From UBA2357 sp002344625 (GTDB taxonomy: Bacteria; Pseudomonadota; Gammaproteobacteria; Burkholderiales; Rhodocyclaceae), in contig CALKIH010000042.1 of assembly GCA_937995335.1 (NCBI GenBank), positions 1-64,000 of the forward strand: a DNA stretch of 64,000 nt, read 5' to 3'. The notes beneath the pieces are model-generated. The model saw nothing but the letters and a program-made list of their open reading frames with translations, had not been told where the DNA came from and made no database searches. Below are positions 45,701 to 53,222 of this stretch, piece after piece. The position numbers and the translations under genes were made by a program. Position 1 is the first letter of the stretch; each line of letters opens with the position of its first letter.

Positions 45701-46513
45701 GACGAGGTGAATCCGATTCGTGCCCGCATCGCCCGCGAGGCCGCGACGCTGGAGGCGGACGGCGTGCCCGCCGCGGCTGCCCGGCGCCAGGCCGGGCATC
45801 GCGTGTTCGGCGCCAGGCCCGGGGCGTATGGCGCCGGCCTGCAAGGCCTGATCGAAGGCCGCCACTGGAGCGGCGATGCCGATCTGGCGCGCGCCTACCT
45901 GGAGTGGGGCGGCCACGCCTATGGCCAGGACGACGATGGCAGCCCGGCCCGCGACAGCCTCCGGCGCCGCCTCGCCGGCATCGAATTGGTGATGCACAAC
46001 CAGGACAACCGCGAGCACGATCTGCTCGATTCCGGCGATTACTACCAGTTCCAGGGCGGCATGAGCGCCGCCGTGCGCCACCTTTCGGGCGCGCAGCCGG
46101 CCATCTATTTCGGCGACCACAGCAATTCCGGCGCGCCGTCGATCCGCTCGCTCGACGAAGAAATCAGCCGCGTCGTGCGCAGCCGCGTCACCAATCCCAA
46201 ATGGATCGCGGGGGTGAAGCGCCACGGCTACAAGGGCGCGCTGGAGATGGCCGCCACCGTGGACTATCTGTTCGCCTACGACGCCACCGCCCGCGTGGTG
46301 CGCGACGACCAGTACGCGCGCGTCGCCGACGCCTGGCTGGAAGACCCCGACACCCGCGAATTCCTCCAGCGCCACAACCCCGACGCGCTCGGCGAGATCT
46401 GCGAACGCCTGCTCGAAGCCATGGAGCGCGGCCTGTGGCAGGCGCCCGGCGAATACCGCGAACGCGTGGCGCAACACCTGCTGGCCGCCGAACAGCACCT
46501 GGAACAACGATGA
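42731..46513 (+). CDS. cobN: Cobaltochelatase large subunit
   Basis: A 1260-residue CobN, the catalytic subunit that inserts Co2+ into hydrogenobyrinate a,c-diamide with AAA+ partners. Family blocks VGKHGNLEWLPGKS, FYSIDTRAVPTQTSW and YYQFQGGMSAAVR are present, and the length is normal. It overlaps cobW by 1 nt and the chelatase ATPase gene by 4 nt (ATGA). The partners here are ChlI/ChlD-like rather than CobS/CobT. Confidence 0.96.
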   Translation: MHLLAAQPGGFVDDDSVITRIAQDPAEIVILSAADTTLALLAAACPAQGFPSVRLANLLHLRQPASVDLYLDEVLRHACVIVIDHLGGESYWPYGTERVGELARARGIALVMFSGDTSEDLNLLMKGTVGIDLARTLWRYLREGGPANARNFYRCLGQHFFAHADAPEPPRALPSAAVFHPRHELGSVAAWRADWQAGAACVLLLFYRAHLQAGNTAVFAHLCEALRARGMNPLPIAITSLKDAPSVETVRRLAAELDAALILNTTAFARSALDAPGDHALAGDIPVLQLVLAGGNEDAWRADAHGLAPRDIAMHIALPEVDGRIITRAVSFKGLDHRCALTQSDVVQYRPQPERMDFVAELARRWCRLRALPNGNKRLALILANYPTREGRLGNGVGLDTPASVVTILAHLRDEGYALADVPADGDALMAQLKEGITNDPEQWAQRPARQSLALADYQAFFDALPAANRAALVARWGAPEADPMVRQGPGGPRFMLAGLRCGQVFIGIQPARGYQLDPMASYHDPDLVPPHHYLAFYLWLREHWRCDAIVHVGKHGNLEWLPGKSVALSNECWPDLVFGPMPHLYPFIVNDPGEGTQAKRRAQAVIVDHLMPPLTRAESYGPARDLERMVDEYYEALTLDRNRADLLRRQILAHILGHDLHRDLGLAPPASAEDEQRLLNRTDAYLCELKEAQIRDGLHVFGRSPAGRLRRDTLLALARHPVGDGRGARQGLTRALAADLALGEDFDPLDADWARAWNGPRPAALAGLGEGAWRNAGDTRERLELLALEILEHGLPQTGGNGWPATDAVLARVEHDLRPRLDACGAQELHQLARGLAGRFVPAGPSGAPTRGRPDVLPTGRNFYSIDTRAVPTQTSWTLGLASARRVIERYVQEHGDYPRAIGLSVWGTATMRTGGDDIAQAFALIGVRPKWADGSHRVSDFEILPMSLFERPRIDVTLRVSGFFRDAFSNVIRLFDAAVQAVAALDETDEVNPIRARIAREAATLEADGVPAAAARRQAGHRVFGARPGAYGAGLQGLIEGRHWSGDADLARAYLEWGGHAYGQDDDGSPARDSLRRRLAGIELVMHNQDNREHDLLDSGDYYQFQGGMSAAVRHLSGAQPAIYFGDHSNSGAPSIRSLDEEISRVVRSRVTNPKWIAGVKRHGYKGALEMAATVDYLFAYDATARVVRDDQYARVADAWLEDPDTREFLQRHNPDALGEICERLLEAMERGLWQAPGEYRERVAQHLLAAEQHLEQR

Positions 46514-47550
46514 GCCTCAGTCCGCCGCACACTCAGTCGCACGCCCCAGCCCCGGCCGCCGCCAGCCTTGCGCCGGCCTTCCCGTTCACCGCGCTGCAGG
46601 GCCAGGCTGGCCTGCAGACCGCGCTGCTCCTGGTCGGCATCGATCCGCTGATCGGCGGTGCGCTGGTGACGGGGCCGCGCGGCACCGCCAAATCCACCGC
46701 GGCCCGCGCGCTGGCCGCGCTGCTGCCGGGCGGGCGCTTCGTCGATCTGCCGCTATCGGCGAGCGAAGAACAACTGGTCGGCTCGCTCGACCTCGAGGCC
46801 GCCCTGCAGGACGCCCGGGTGCGCTTCCGTCCGGGCCTGCTCGCCCGCGCGCACGAGGGCGTGCTCTACGTAGACGAAGTCAACCTGCTCGGCGACGGCT
46901 TGGTGGACCTGTTGCTCGATGTCTGCGCCAGCGGTATCAACCATGTCGAACGTGACGGCATCAGCCATGTGCACCCGGCGCGGGTCGCCCTGGTGGGCAC
47001 GATGAACCCCGAGGAGGGCGAACTGCGCCCGCAACTGCTCGACCGCTTCGGGCTGTGCGTGCGCCTCGACAACGATCTTCCACCCGCGGCGCGCGAGGCG
47101 ATCGTGCGGGCACGGCTCGCGTACGACGCCGATCCCGTCGGCTTCGACGCCCGCCACGCGGCCGAACAGCGCGCGCTGGCGGCCCGCATCGCCGCGGCGC
47201 GCGCGGCCTTGCCCGGCATCGTCTTCAGCGATGCCAATCATGCCTTGGTCGCGGCGCGCTGCCACGCGGCGGCGGTCGAGGGGGTGCGGGCGGACCTGGT
47301 GATGCTGCGCGCGGCGCGAGCCCATGCCGCGCTCGCCGGACGCGCCGCGATCGACGCGGCGGACATCGACGCGGTGGCCGAACTCGTGCTCGCCCATCGC
47401 CGCCATCCCGACGCCGGCGCGGCACCGGCCGCGCCGCCCGTCCCACCGCCGCCGTCGGCCGGCGCTGACGAGTGGGGGGCGCTGCCGTCGCAGGCGGTGC
47501 CCATCGGCATGGTCAAGAACGTGAGGCCGCTCCATGCAAAAAAGCCCTGA
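46510..47550 (+). CDS. chlD: Chelatase AAA+ small subunit (ChlI-like), zero-frame product
   Basis: A 346-residue AAA+ protein of the Mg-chelatase ChlI/BchI type: Walker A GPRGTAKST, Walker B GVLYVDEVNLL, GTMNPEEGELRPQLLDRFG, and a Pro-rich linker at the end. It stops at TGA 47548-47550, two codons after a slippery A AAA AAG. Ribosomes that do not shift make this small subunit; those that shift -1 continue into the VWA part (to 48215) and make a roughly 568-residue ChlD-like medium subunit. This explains why there is no separate chlI. It powers CobN. Confidence 0.93.
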   Translation: MSLSPPHTQSHAPAPAAASLAPAFPFTALQGQAGLQTALLLVGIDPLIGGALVTGPRGTAKSTAARALAALLPGGRFVDLPLSASEEQLVGSLDLEAALQDARVRFRPGLLARAHEGVLYVDEVNLLGDGLVDLLLDVCASGINHVERDGISHVHPARVALVGTMNPEEGELRPQLLDRFGLCVRLDNDLPPAAREAIVRARLAYDADPVGFDARHAAEQRALAARIAAARAALPGIVFSDANHALVAARCHAAAVEGVRADLVMLRAARAHAALAGRAAIDAADIDAVAELVLAHRRHPDAGAAPAAPPVPPPPSAGADEWGALPSQAVPIGMVKNVRPLHAKKP

Positions 47551-47587
47551 CGCGCCCGATCGCGCCCGGTCGGGGCGCGATCGGGCG
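47523..47587 (+). other. Programmed -1 ribosomal frameshift signal in the chelatase gene
   Basis: In zero frame the codons are GCA AAA AAG CCC TGA; A AAA AAG (47538-47544) is the heptamer used in E. coli dnaX. GAGG (47523-47526) lies 11 nt upstream, as does the stimulatory anti-SD pairing element in dnaX. Eight nt downstream a perfect 15-bp hairpin (47553-47567 with 47573-47587) with a 5-nt loop begins. Slipping back one base joins the ATPase frame to the VWA frame. Confidence 0.85.
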
Positions 47588-48215
47588 TGGCATCGACGCG
47601 GCTGGCCGCTTACGCCGGCCACGCCAGCCCGGCCCGCGCATCGACTGGCCGCGCACGCTCGCGGCCAAGGGCCCGGCGGCGCTCGCACGCGGCCACCTGC
47701 GCCATCGTCCGTTGCCGTCGGGCAGCGCCGCCCTGCATTGCCTGTTGCTCGACTGCTCGGCCTCGATGCTGCGCGGCCGGCGGCTGGCGACCGCGAAGGG
47801 GGTGTTGCTCGCGTGGACCGCGATGCTCTACCGCCGGCGCGAATCGCTCGCGGTGATCGCGTTCTCGGGCGATGCCGCGCGGGTGCTGCAGGCGCCGCGC
47901 AAGGCGGCCGTCTTCAACCAGGGCTGGATCGCCCCGATCGCGGGTGGCGGTGGAACGCCGGCAGCCTCGGCGATGGCGCTGGCGGAAGCACTGTTGGCCC
48001 GGCACCGGCGCAGCGTGCCGGGCGAGCATGTGGCGGTGTGGCTGCTGTCGGATGCGCGTTTCGCCAGCCTGCCGCCCCGTCCGCGTCACGCGGATCAATA
48101 CACGGTCATCGATTTCGACGAGGGGCCGTTCGCCCTCGGCCGTGCGCGGCGGCTCGCGCGCGCATGGAAAGCGGACCACTGGCCCGCTTCGGAGCTGGCG
48201 TCGGCGCTGGCCTGA
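47544..48215 (+). CDS. chlD: VWA domain of the chelatase medium subunit (ChlD-like), -1 frame part
   Basis: 223 codons open in the -1 frame. IDWPRTLAAKGPAALARGHL leads to a von Willebrand A domain with MIDAS residues in LLDCSASM, GGGGTPAASA and LLSDARF, the integrin-like domain of ChlD/CobT. No ATG starts this frame; only a GTG at 47472 inside the ATPase gene, without a ribosome site. An ATG at 47534 is in another frame. The best explanation is -1 frameshifting at 47538-47544. A sequencing error in the A6 run is the alternative, but the hairpin argues against it. Confidence 0.85.
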   Translation, partial: ALTRPIAPGRGAIGRGIDAAGRLRRPRQPGPRIDWPRTLAAKGPAALARGHLRHRPLPSGSAALHCLLLDCSASMLRGRRLATAKGVLLAWTAMLYRRRESLAVIAFSGDAARVLQAPRKAAVFNQGWIAPIAGGGGTPAASAMALAEALLARHRRSVPGEHVAVWLLSDARFASLPPRPRHADQYTVIDFDEGPFALGRARRLARAWKADHWPASELASALA

Positions 48216-48258
48216 CGCCGTGTTTCATCACCCACGTTTGAACCCAGGAGAACACATC

Positions 48259-48939
48259 ATGCATATCGAACCCGGCATCGTAGAAGGCAGCAAGATCCTG
48301 CTCAGCTACGCCACCGCCGCCGCGGCCATCGGCTACGGCGCCAAGCTCGCGGTAGACACCGCCAGGCGCGACGGCATCGCCTCGCTCGTCCTGCGCGCCG
48401 TCCTCGCGTCCGTGCTGGTCTTCATCTTCTTCGAAGTCCTGCCCACCCGGCCGGTGGGGGTGTCGGAGGTGCACCTCATCCTCGGCTCCACGCTGCTCTT
48501 GCTCTTCGGTGCCGGTCCTGCCGCGATCGGCCTCGCGGTGGGGCTGCTGACCCAGAGCCTGTTCTTCGCCCCCGACGACCTGCCGCAATACACGATAAAC
48601 GTCACCACCCTGCTGGTGCCGCTGTTCGCGATCGCCGCGCTGGCCCGCCGCATCATCCCGGCCGAGACGCCTTATGTCGATCTGCGCTACGGCCAGGTGT
48701 TCAAGCTGTCGCTCGCCTACCAGGGCGGCATCGTCGCGTGGGTCGCGTTCTGGGCGCTGTACGGCCACGGCGTCGGCGCCGACAACCTGCACAACGTCGT
48801 CACCTTCGGCGCGGCCTACATGCTGGTGGTCGTGCTCGAACCGCTGATCGACCTCGCCGTGCTCGCCGCCGCCAAGGCGCTGAACCAGCTCAAGGGCAGC
48901 GTGGCGCTGGAAAAGCGCCTGTACGAAGGGGCGAACTGA
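48259..48939 (+). CDS. CbiM-like cobalt transporter membrane component
   Basis: A 226-residue membrane protein with about six helices, beginning MHIEPGIVEG; His2 and a second His (SEVHLILGST) match the metal-binding residues of CbiM, the substrate-capture subunit of Co2+ ECF transporters. A strong AGGAG precedes ATG 48259. The usual partners CbiN, CbiQ and CbiO are not in the window, so it acts alone or with distant genes. Confidence 0.85.
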   Translation: MHIEPGIVEGSKILLSYATAAAAIGYGAKLAVDTARRDGIASLVLRAVLASVLVFIFFEVLPTRPVGVSEVHLILGSTLLLLFGAGPAAIGLAVGLLTQSLFFAPDDLPQYTINVTTLLVPLFAIAALARRIIPAETPYVDLRYGQVFKLSLAYQGGIVAWVAFWALYGHGVGADNLHNVVTFGAAYMLVVVLEPLIDLAVLAAAKALNQLKGSVALEKRLYEGAN

Positions 48940-48957
48940 TCTCGTTCCGGCACGCTC

Positions 48958-48985
48958 GCGCGGGCGGCTCGCCGGTCGCCCGCGC
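48958..48985 (+). other. Intra-operon hairpin between cbiM-like gene and cobG
   Basis: A 9-bp GC stem (GCGCGGGCG with CGCCCGCGC) and a 10-nt loop fill the 66-bp gap. It may tune the downstream mRNA or be a short repeat; no T tract. Confidence 0.35.
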
Positions 48986-49005
48986 CGCGTAGAGACCTGT
49001 CCAAC

Positions 49006-50226
49006 ATGAACACACATTCCTCCGTGCCGTCCGCCGTCGCCGGCGTTCCCCGCATCCAGGGCTGGTGTCCGGGCGCGTTGCGGCCGATGCGGTCCGGCGA
49101 CGGGCTGGTCATGCGCCTGCGGCCGCGCCTGGCACGCTTCACCCGCGACCAGATCCTCGGCATCTGCGCCGCGGCGCGGCGGCATGCGGCCGGCCTCGTC
49201 GACATCACCAGCCGTGCCAACCTGCAGGTGCGGGGCGTGGCCGATGCCGACTGGCCGCTGCTGCGCGACCGCTTCGCCGAGCTCGACCTGCTGGATGCCA
49301 CGCCCGAGCGCGAGGCGCGCCGCAACCTGCTGGTGGCGCCCGACTGGGTGGCGGGCGACGATACCGAACGCATCGCCACCGCACTGATCGCGCGGCTCGA
49401 CGAACTGCCGGCACTGCCGGCCAAGGTCGGGTACGCGATCGACGCCGGGGCGGCGCCCCGCCTGCGCGCGGACTCGGCCGATTTCCGCATCGAGCGCGGC
49501 CGCGACGGCGGCCTGATCGTGCGCGCCGACGGGCGCACGCACGGCGTGGCGGTGGACGCCGCCACGGCCGTCGATACCCTGATCGAACTGGCGCACTGGT
49601 TCGCCGACAGCGGCGGCCGCGCGGCCGGCCGCATGGCGCGCCATGCGGCGCCTTTGCCCGACTGGGCGCGGGGCGACGCGCGGCCGGCCGCGGCTGCGCC
49701 GCGACTCGTTTCCGGCCGCCATCCGCTGGGCTTCGTCTGCGCCGTGCCGTTCGGGCAGGTCGCGGCGGCGGCGCTCGCGCGTGCGGTGATCGACAGCGCC
49801 GCGGTCGCGGTGCGCGTCACGCCGTGGCGGCGGCTGTTGCTGGAAGGGGCGCGCGCCGACGCGCGGCCCGAGCTCGCGTCCGGCTGTCCCGACCCCGACG
49901 CGCTGGAGGCCGCCGGCTGGCGGGTGGAGGCCTGCGCGGGCGCGCCGTTCTGTCCGCAGGCCAGCGTCGACACGCGCGCTCTCGCGCGCCGCCTGATGCG
50001 GCTGGCGCAAGAAGGGCGCATCGCCGCCCCGCAGGGATCCGGGGCGCGCGCGCCGCGCGTGCTGCATGTTTCGGGCTGCGCCAAGCGCTGCGCCTACGCC
50101 GGTGCCGCCGACGTCAGCGTGATCGGCCGCGAAGGGCGGTTCGACCTGGCGAGGGGGGCGGGCACCCGAGCAGCTTGCGCCGGCCTGAGTGCGGACGCGG
50201 TCGTCGCGATGCTGGAGCGCCGCTGA
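49006..50226 (+). CDS. cobG: Precorrin-3B synthase
   Basis: A 406-residue member of the nitrite/sulfite reductase-like family with a C-terminal [4Fe-4S] Cys set (CAGAPFCPQA and SGCAKRCAYAG). CobG uses O2 to make precorrin-3B, which marks the aerobic pathway. It shares one base with cobH (TGATG). Confidence 0.9.
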   Translation: MNTHSSVPSAVAGVPRIQGWCPGALRPMRSGDGLVMRLRPRLARFTRDQILGICAAARRHAAGLVDITSRANLQVRGVADADWPLLRDRFAELDLLDATPEREARRNLLVAPDWVAGDDTERIATALIARLDELPALPAKVGYAIDAGAAPRLRADSADFRIERGRDGGLIVRADGRTHGVAVDAATAVDTLIELAHWFADSGGRAAGRMARHAAPLPDWARGDARPAAAAPRLVSGRHPLGFVCAVPFGQVAAAALARAVIDSAAVAVRVTPWRRLLLEGARADARPELASGCPDPDALEAAGWRVEACAGAPFCPQASVDTRALARRLMRLAQEGRIAAPQGSGARAPRVLHVSGCAKRCAYAGAADVSVIGREGRFDLARGAGTRAACAGLSADAVVAMLERR

Positions 50227-50855
50227 TGCCCCATGTATTCGAAACCGACGGCGCCGCCATCTACCGCCAGTCCTTCGCCACGATCCGCGCCGAGGCCGCG
50301 CTCGCGCGCTTCCCGCCCGACGACGAGGTCGTGGCGGTGCGCATGATCCACGCCGCCGGCATGGTCGAGCTGGCCGCCGCGATCGACTTCTCGCCGGGAT
50401 TCACCGCCGCTGCGCGCGCCGCCCTCGAAGGCGGCGCGCCGATCCTGTGCGACGCCCGGATGGTGTCGGAAGGCATCACCCGCGTCCGCCTGCCGGCCGC
50501 CAACGCGGTGGTGTGCACGCTTGCCGATCCGTCGGTGGCGGCGCTCGCCGCGCGCATGGGCACCACGCGTTCGGCCGCCGCGCTCGAGTTGTGGCGCCCC
50601 CTGCTCGACGGCGCGGTGGTCGCGATCGGCAATGCGCCGACCGCGCTGTTCCACCTGCTCAACATGCTCGAAGCGCCGGACTGCCCGCGCCCGGCGGCCA
50701 TCATCGGCTGTCCGGTGGGTTTCGTCGGCGCGCTCGAATCCAAGGCCGCGCTGTGGGCGGCACGCCCGGCGCCATGCTGCGTGGTGCATGGCCGCCCGGG
50801 CGGCAGCGCGATCACCGTCGCCGCCATCAACGCACTCGCGAGTCGCAAGGAATGA
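50226..50855 (+). CDS. cobH: Precorrin-8X methylmutase
   Basis: A 209-residue CobH/CbiC isomerase moving the C-11 methyl to C-12 to give hydrogenobyrinate. The family motifs VVAVRMIHAAGMVE (catalytic His), CDARMVSEGI, IGNAPTALF and GCPVGFVGA are present. It overlaps both neighbours by 1-4 nt. Confidence 0.95.
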   Translation: MPHVFETDGAAIYRQSFATIRAEAALARFPPDDEVVAVRMIHAAGMVELAAAIDFSPGFTAAARAALEGGAPILCDARMVSEGITRVRLPAANAVVCTLADPSVAALAARMGTTRSAAALELWRPLLDGAVVAIGNAPTALFHLLNMLEAPDCPRPAAIIGCPVGFVGALESKAALWAARPAPCCVVHGRPGGSAITVAAINALASRKE

Positions 50856-51646
50856 TGCTCAACGATAGCAACGCAAGCGCCACGCCCGGCGCGGCGGAAA
50901 ACCGCCACGGCACGACCGCGCCACGGCCCGGCACGTTGCATGGCGTGGGGCTCGGCCCGGGCGCGCAGGATCTGCTCAGCGTGCGCGCCGACCGGCTGGT
51001 GCGCGGCGCGCGCCATGTCGCCTACTTCCGCAAGGCCGGTCATGCCGGGCGGGCGCGGCGCATCGTCGAGGGCATGCTGCGCGCCGACGTGGTCGAAGTG
51101 GCGATGGAGTACCCGGTGACCACCGAGATCGCGCTCGACGATCCGCGCTACAACGCGGCGCTGTCGGCGTTCTATACCACCTGCATCGCGCGCCTGCGCG
51201 GCATCATCGAGGCGGGCGAGGATGTGGTGGTGTTGTGCGAGGGCGACCCGTTCTTCTACGGCTCCTTCATGCATCTTCACACCCGCCTGCAGGGCACGGT
51301 GCCGGTGCGGGTGGTGCCGGGCATCACCGGCATGTCGGGGGCGTGGACGGTGAGCGGCACGCCGATCACCTGGGGCGACGACATGCTCACGGTATTGATG
51401 GCGACGCTGCCGGAAGACGTACTCGCCCGCCGCATCCGCGAAACCGACGCGCTGGCGGTGATGAAGGTCGGGCGCAACCTGCCCAAGCTGCGCCGCGCGG
51501 TCGCTGCGGCCGGGCGCGAGGACGAGGCCTGGCTGGTGGAATACGCCACGATGCCGGAAGAGCGGGTGCGGCGGCTTTGCGAGGCCGAAAAGGTGACGCC
51601 GTATTTTTCCATCCTGCTGATCCATGGCCAGGGGCGGCGGCCATGA
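50852..51646 (+). CDS. cobI: Precorrin-2 C20-methyltransferase
   Basis: A 264-residue tetrapyrrole methylase: GVGLGPGAQDLLSVRA at the SAM pocket, LCEGDPFFYGSFMHL, PGITGMSGAW. The first roughly 25 residues are low-complexity. The ATG at 50852 overlaps the cobH stop; an ATG one codon on is also possible. Makes precorrin-3A. Confidence 0.93.
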   Translation: MMLNDSNASATPGAAENRHGTTAPRPGTLHGVGLGPGAQDLLSVRADRLVRGARHVAYFRKAGHAGRARRIVEGMLRADVVEVAMEYPVTTEIALDDPRYNAALSAFYTTCIARLRGIIEAGEDVVVLCEGDPFFYGSFMHLHTRLQGTVPVRVVPGITGMSGAWTVSGTPITWGDDMLTVLMATLPEDVLARRIRETDALAVMKVGRNLPKLRRAVAAAGREDEAWLVEYATMPEERVRRLCEAEKVTPYFSILLIHGQGRRP

Positions 51647-52485
51647 GCGCTCCCGACCGGTCGCCCGGAGCAGGCCTGCCCTCCCGTGGGGAGGATCTCG
51701 CGCGGTGGCAGGAGAGTGGTCCGACGGCTGGCTGGCTGGCGATCGCCGGGCTCGGTCCGGGCGCGGCGGAGCTGGTCACACCCCAGGTCGAAGCCGCGCT
51801 GGCGGCGGCGACCGACGTGGTCGGCTATCGGCCCTATGTCGAGCGCGTGGGCGCCCGCCCGGGCCTCGCGCGGCACGCTTCCGACAACCGTGAGGAACTG
51901 GCCCGCGCCCGGCAGGCGCTGCAGCTGGCCGCCGCAGGGCGGCGGGTGGCGGTGGTGTCGTCGGGCGACCCGGGGGTGTTCGCGATGGCCGCGGCCGTAT
52001 GCGAGGCGCTGGAGACGGGGCCGCCGGCCTGGGGCGCGGTGGAGGTGCGGGTGCTGCCCGGCGTCACCGCGATGCTGGCGGCCAGCGCCCGCGCCGGTGC
52101 GCCGCTGGGGCATGATTTCTGCGCGATCAATCTGTCCGACAACCTCAAGCCGTGGGCGCTGATCGAACGCCGCCTGCGGCTGGCGGTGGAGGCGGATTTC
52201 GCGATTGCGCTGTACAACCCGCGTTCGAAGGCGCGCCCGGAAGGTTTCGCGCGTGCGCTGGCGCTGTTGCGCGAAGCGGGCGGCGATGCCCGCCCGGTGT
52301 TGTTCGCGCACGCAGTGACGACTTCCGACGAGCGGCTCGAAGTCGTGCGCCTGGGCGATGCGCGGCCCGAGATGGCGGACATGCGTACCGTGGTCATCGT
52401 CGGCTCCAGCCTGACCCGGCTGCTGCCGCGCCCGGCCGGCGCGCTGCTCTACACGCCGCGTTCGGCGTTGGTGGGGCCGGCGTGA
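51643..52485 (+). CDS. cobJ: Precorrin-3B C17-methyltransferase
   Basis: A 280-residue methylase with GLGPGAAELVTPQ, GYRPYVERV, SSGDPGVFAMA and HDFCAINLSDNLKPW, typical of CobJ/CbiH. It methylates C-17 and drives ring contraction to precorrin-4. It has an ATGA overlap with cobI, and its end overlaps the convergent cobK by 37 bp. Confidence 0.94.
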   Translation: MSAPDRSPGAGLPSRGEDLARWQESGPTAGWLAIAGLGPGAAELVTPQVEAALAAATDVVGYRPYVERVGARPGLARHASDNREELARARQALQLAAAGRRVAVVSSGDPGVFAMAAAVCEALETGPPAWGAVEVRVLPGVTAMLAASARAGAPLGHDFCAINLSDNLKPWALIERRLRLAVEADFAIALYNPRSKARPEGFARALALLREAGGDARPVLFAHAVTTSDERLEVVRLGDARPEMADMRTVVIVGSSLTRLLPRPAGALLYTPRSALVGPA

Positions 52486-53222
52486 TCGAGCCACGCGAAC
52501 ACGGCCGCGATGTCATGCACCTCGGCGCGCGTGGGCTGCGCCGGGCGTTGCACCATCAGCACCGGCAGGCCCAGCTGCCGCGCGGCGAGCAGCTTGGCGC
52601 GCGCGCCGTCGCCGCCGGCATTCTTGCACACCACCCGGGTGATGCGGTGTCGCAGCAGCAGTGCGCGATCGCCCGCGACATCGAAGGGGCCGCGGTCGAC
52701 CCGCACGTGGTGGTCGGGCAGGGGAATGGCCGCGGACGGCGGATCGACCAGGCGCAGCAGGTAATGGTGTTGCGGCTGCGCGGCGAACTCGGCGAGATGC
52801 ATGCGCCCCAGTGCCAGCAGGATGCGTTGCGGCGGGCCGGCCAGGGCGGTGACCGCTGCGGCGATGTCGGCGGCCTGCTGCCACTGGTCGCCGGCCGCCG
52901 GTGTCCAGGGTGGACGGGTGAGGGCGAGCAGCGGTACGCCGGCGATGCCGGCGGCGGCGACCGCGTTGGCGCTCATGCGGGCGGCGAACGGGTGGGTGGC
53001 GTCGATCAGGTGCGTGATCGCTTCCGTGGCGAGATAGCGGGCCAGCCCCTCGGCACCGCCGAAGCCGCCCACCCGCGTGGGCAGCGGCTGCGCGCGCGGA
53101 TGGGTGACGCGGCCGGCGTAGCTGAAAGTGGCGCGCAATCCGCGCCCGGCCAGCGCCTGGGCGAGCGCGCTGGCCTCGGTGGTACCACCGAGCATCAGAA
53201 TCTGGGGGGCGTGATCGGGCAT
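52449..53222 (-). CDS. cobK: Precorrin-6A reductase
   Basis: A 257-residue NADPH-dependent CobK/CbiJ: LMLGGTTEASALAQAL, DATHPFAARMSANAV, ALGRMHL and VVCKNAGGDGARAKL. It is the only gene in the block on the opposite strand: its 3' end overlaps cobJ and its ATG overlaps the cobL ATG within CATG. Its promoter must lie inside cobL. Confidence 0.93.
   Translation of the reverse strand: MPDHAPQILMLGGTTEASALAQALAGRGLRATFSYAGRVTHPRAQPLPTRVGGFGGAEGLARYLATEAITHLIDATHPFAARMSANAVAAAGIAGVPLLALTRPPWTPAAGDQWQQAADIAAAVTALAGPPQRILLALGRMHLAEFAAQPQHHYLLRLVDPPSAAIPLPDHHVRVDRGPFDVAGDRALLLRHRITRVVCKNAGGDGARAKLLAARQLGLPVLMVQRPAQPTRAEVHDIAAVFAWLDHAGPTNAERGV

Noticed and set aside
47534..48241. Open frame starting at ATG 47534 as the VWA gene
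   Set aside because: Its frame gives an Arg/Pro/Ala-rich sequence without MIDAS motifs; the VWA domain is in the neighbouring frame.
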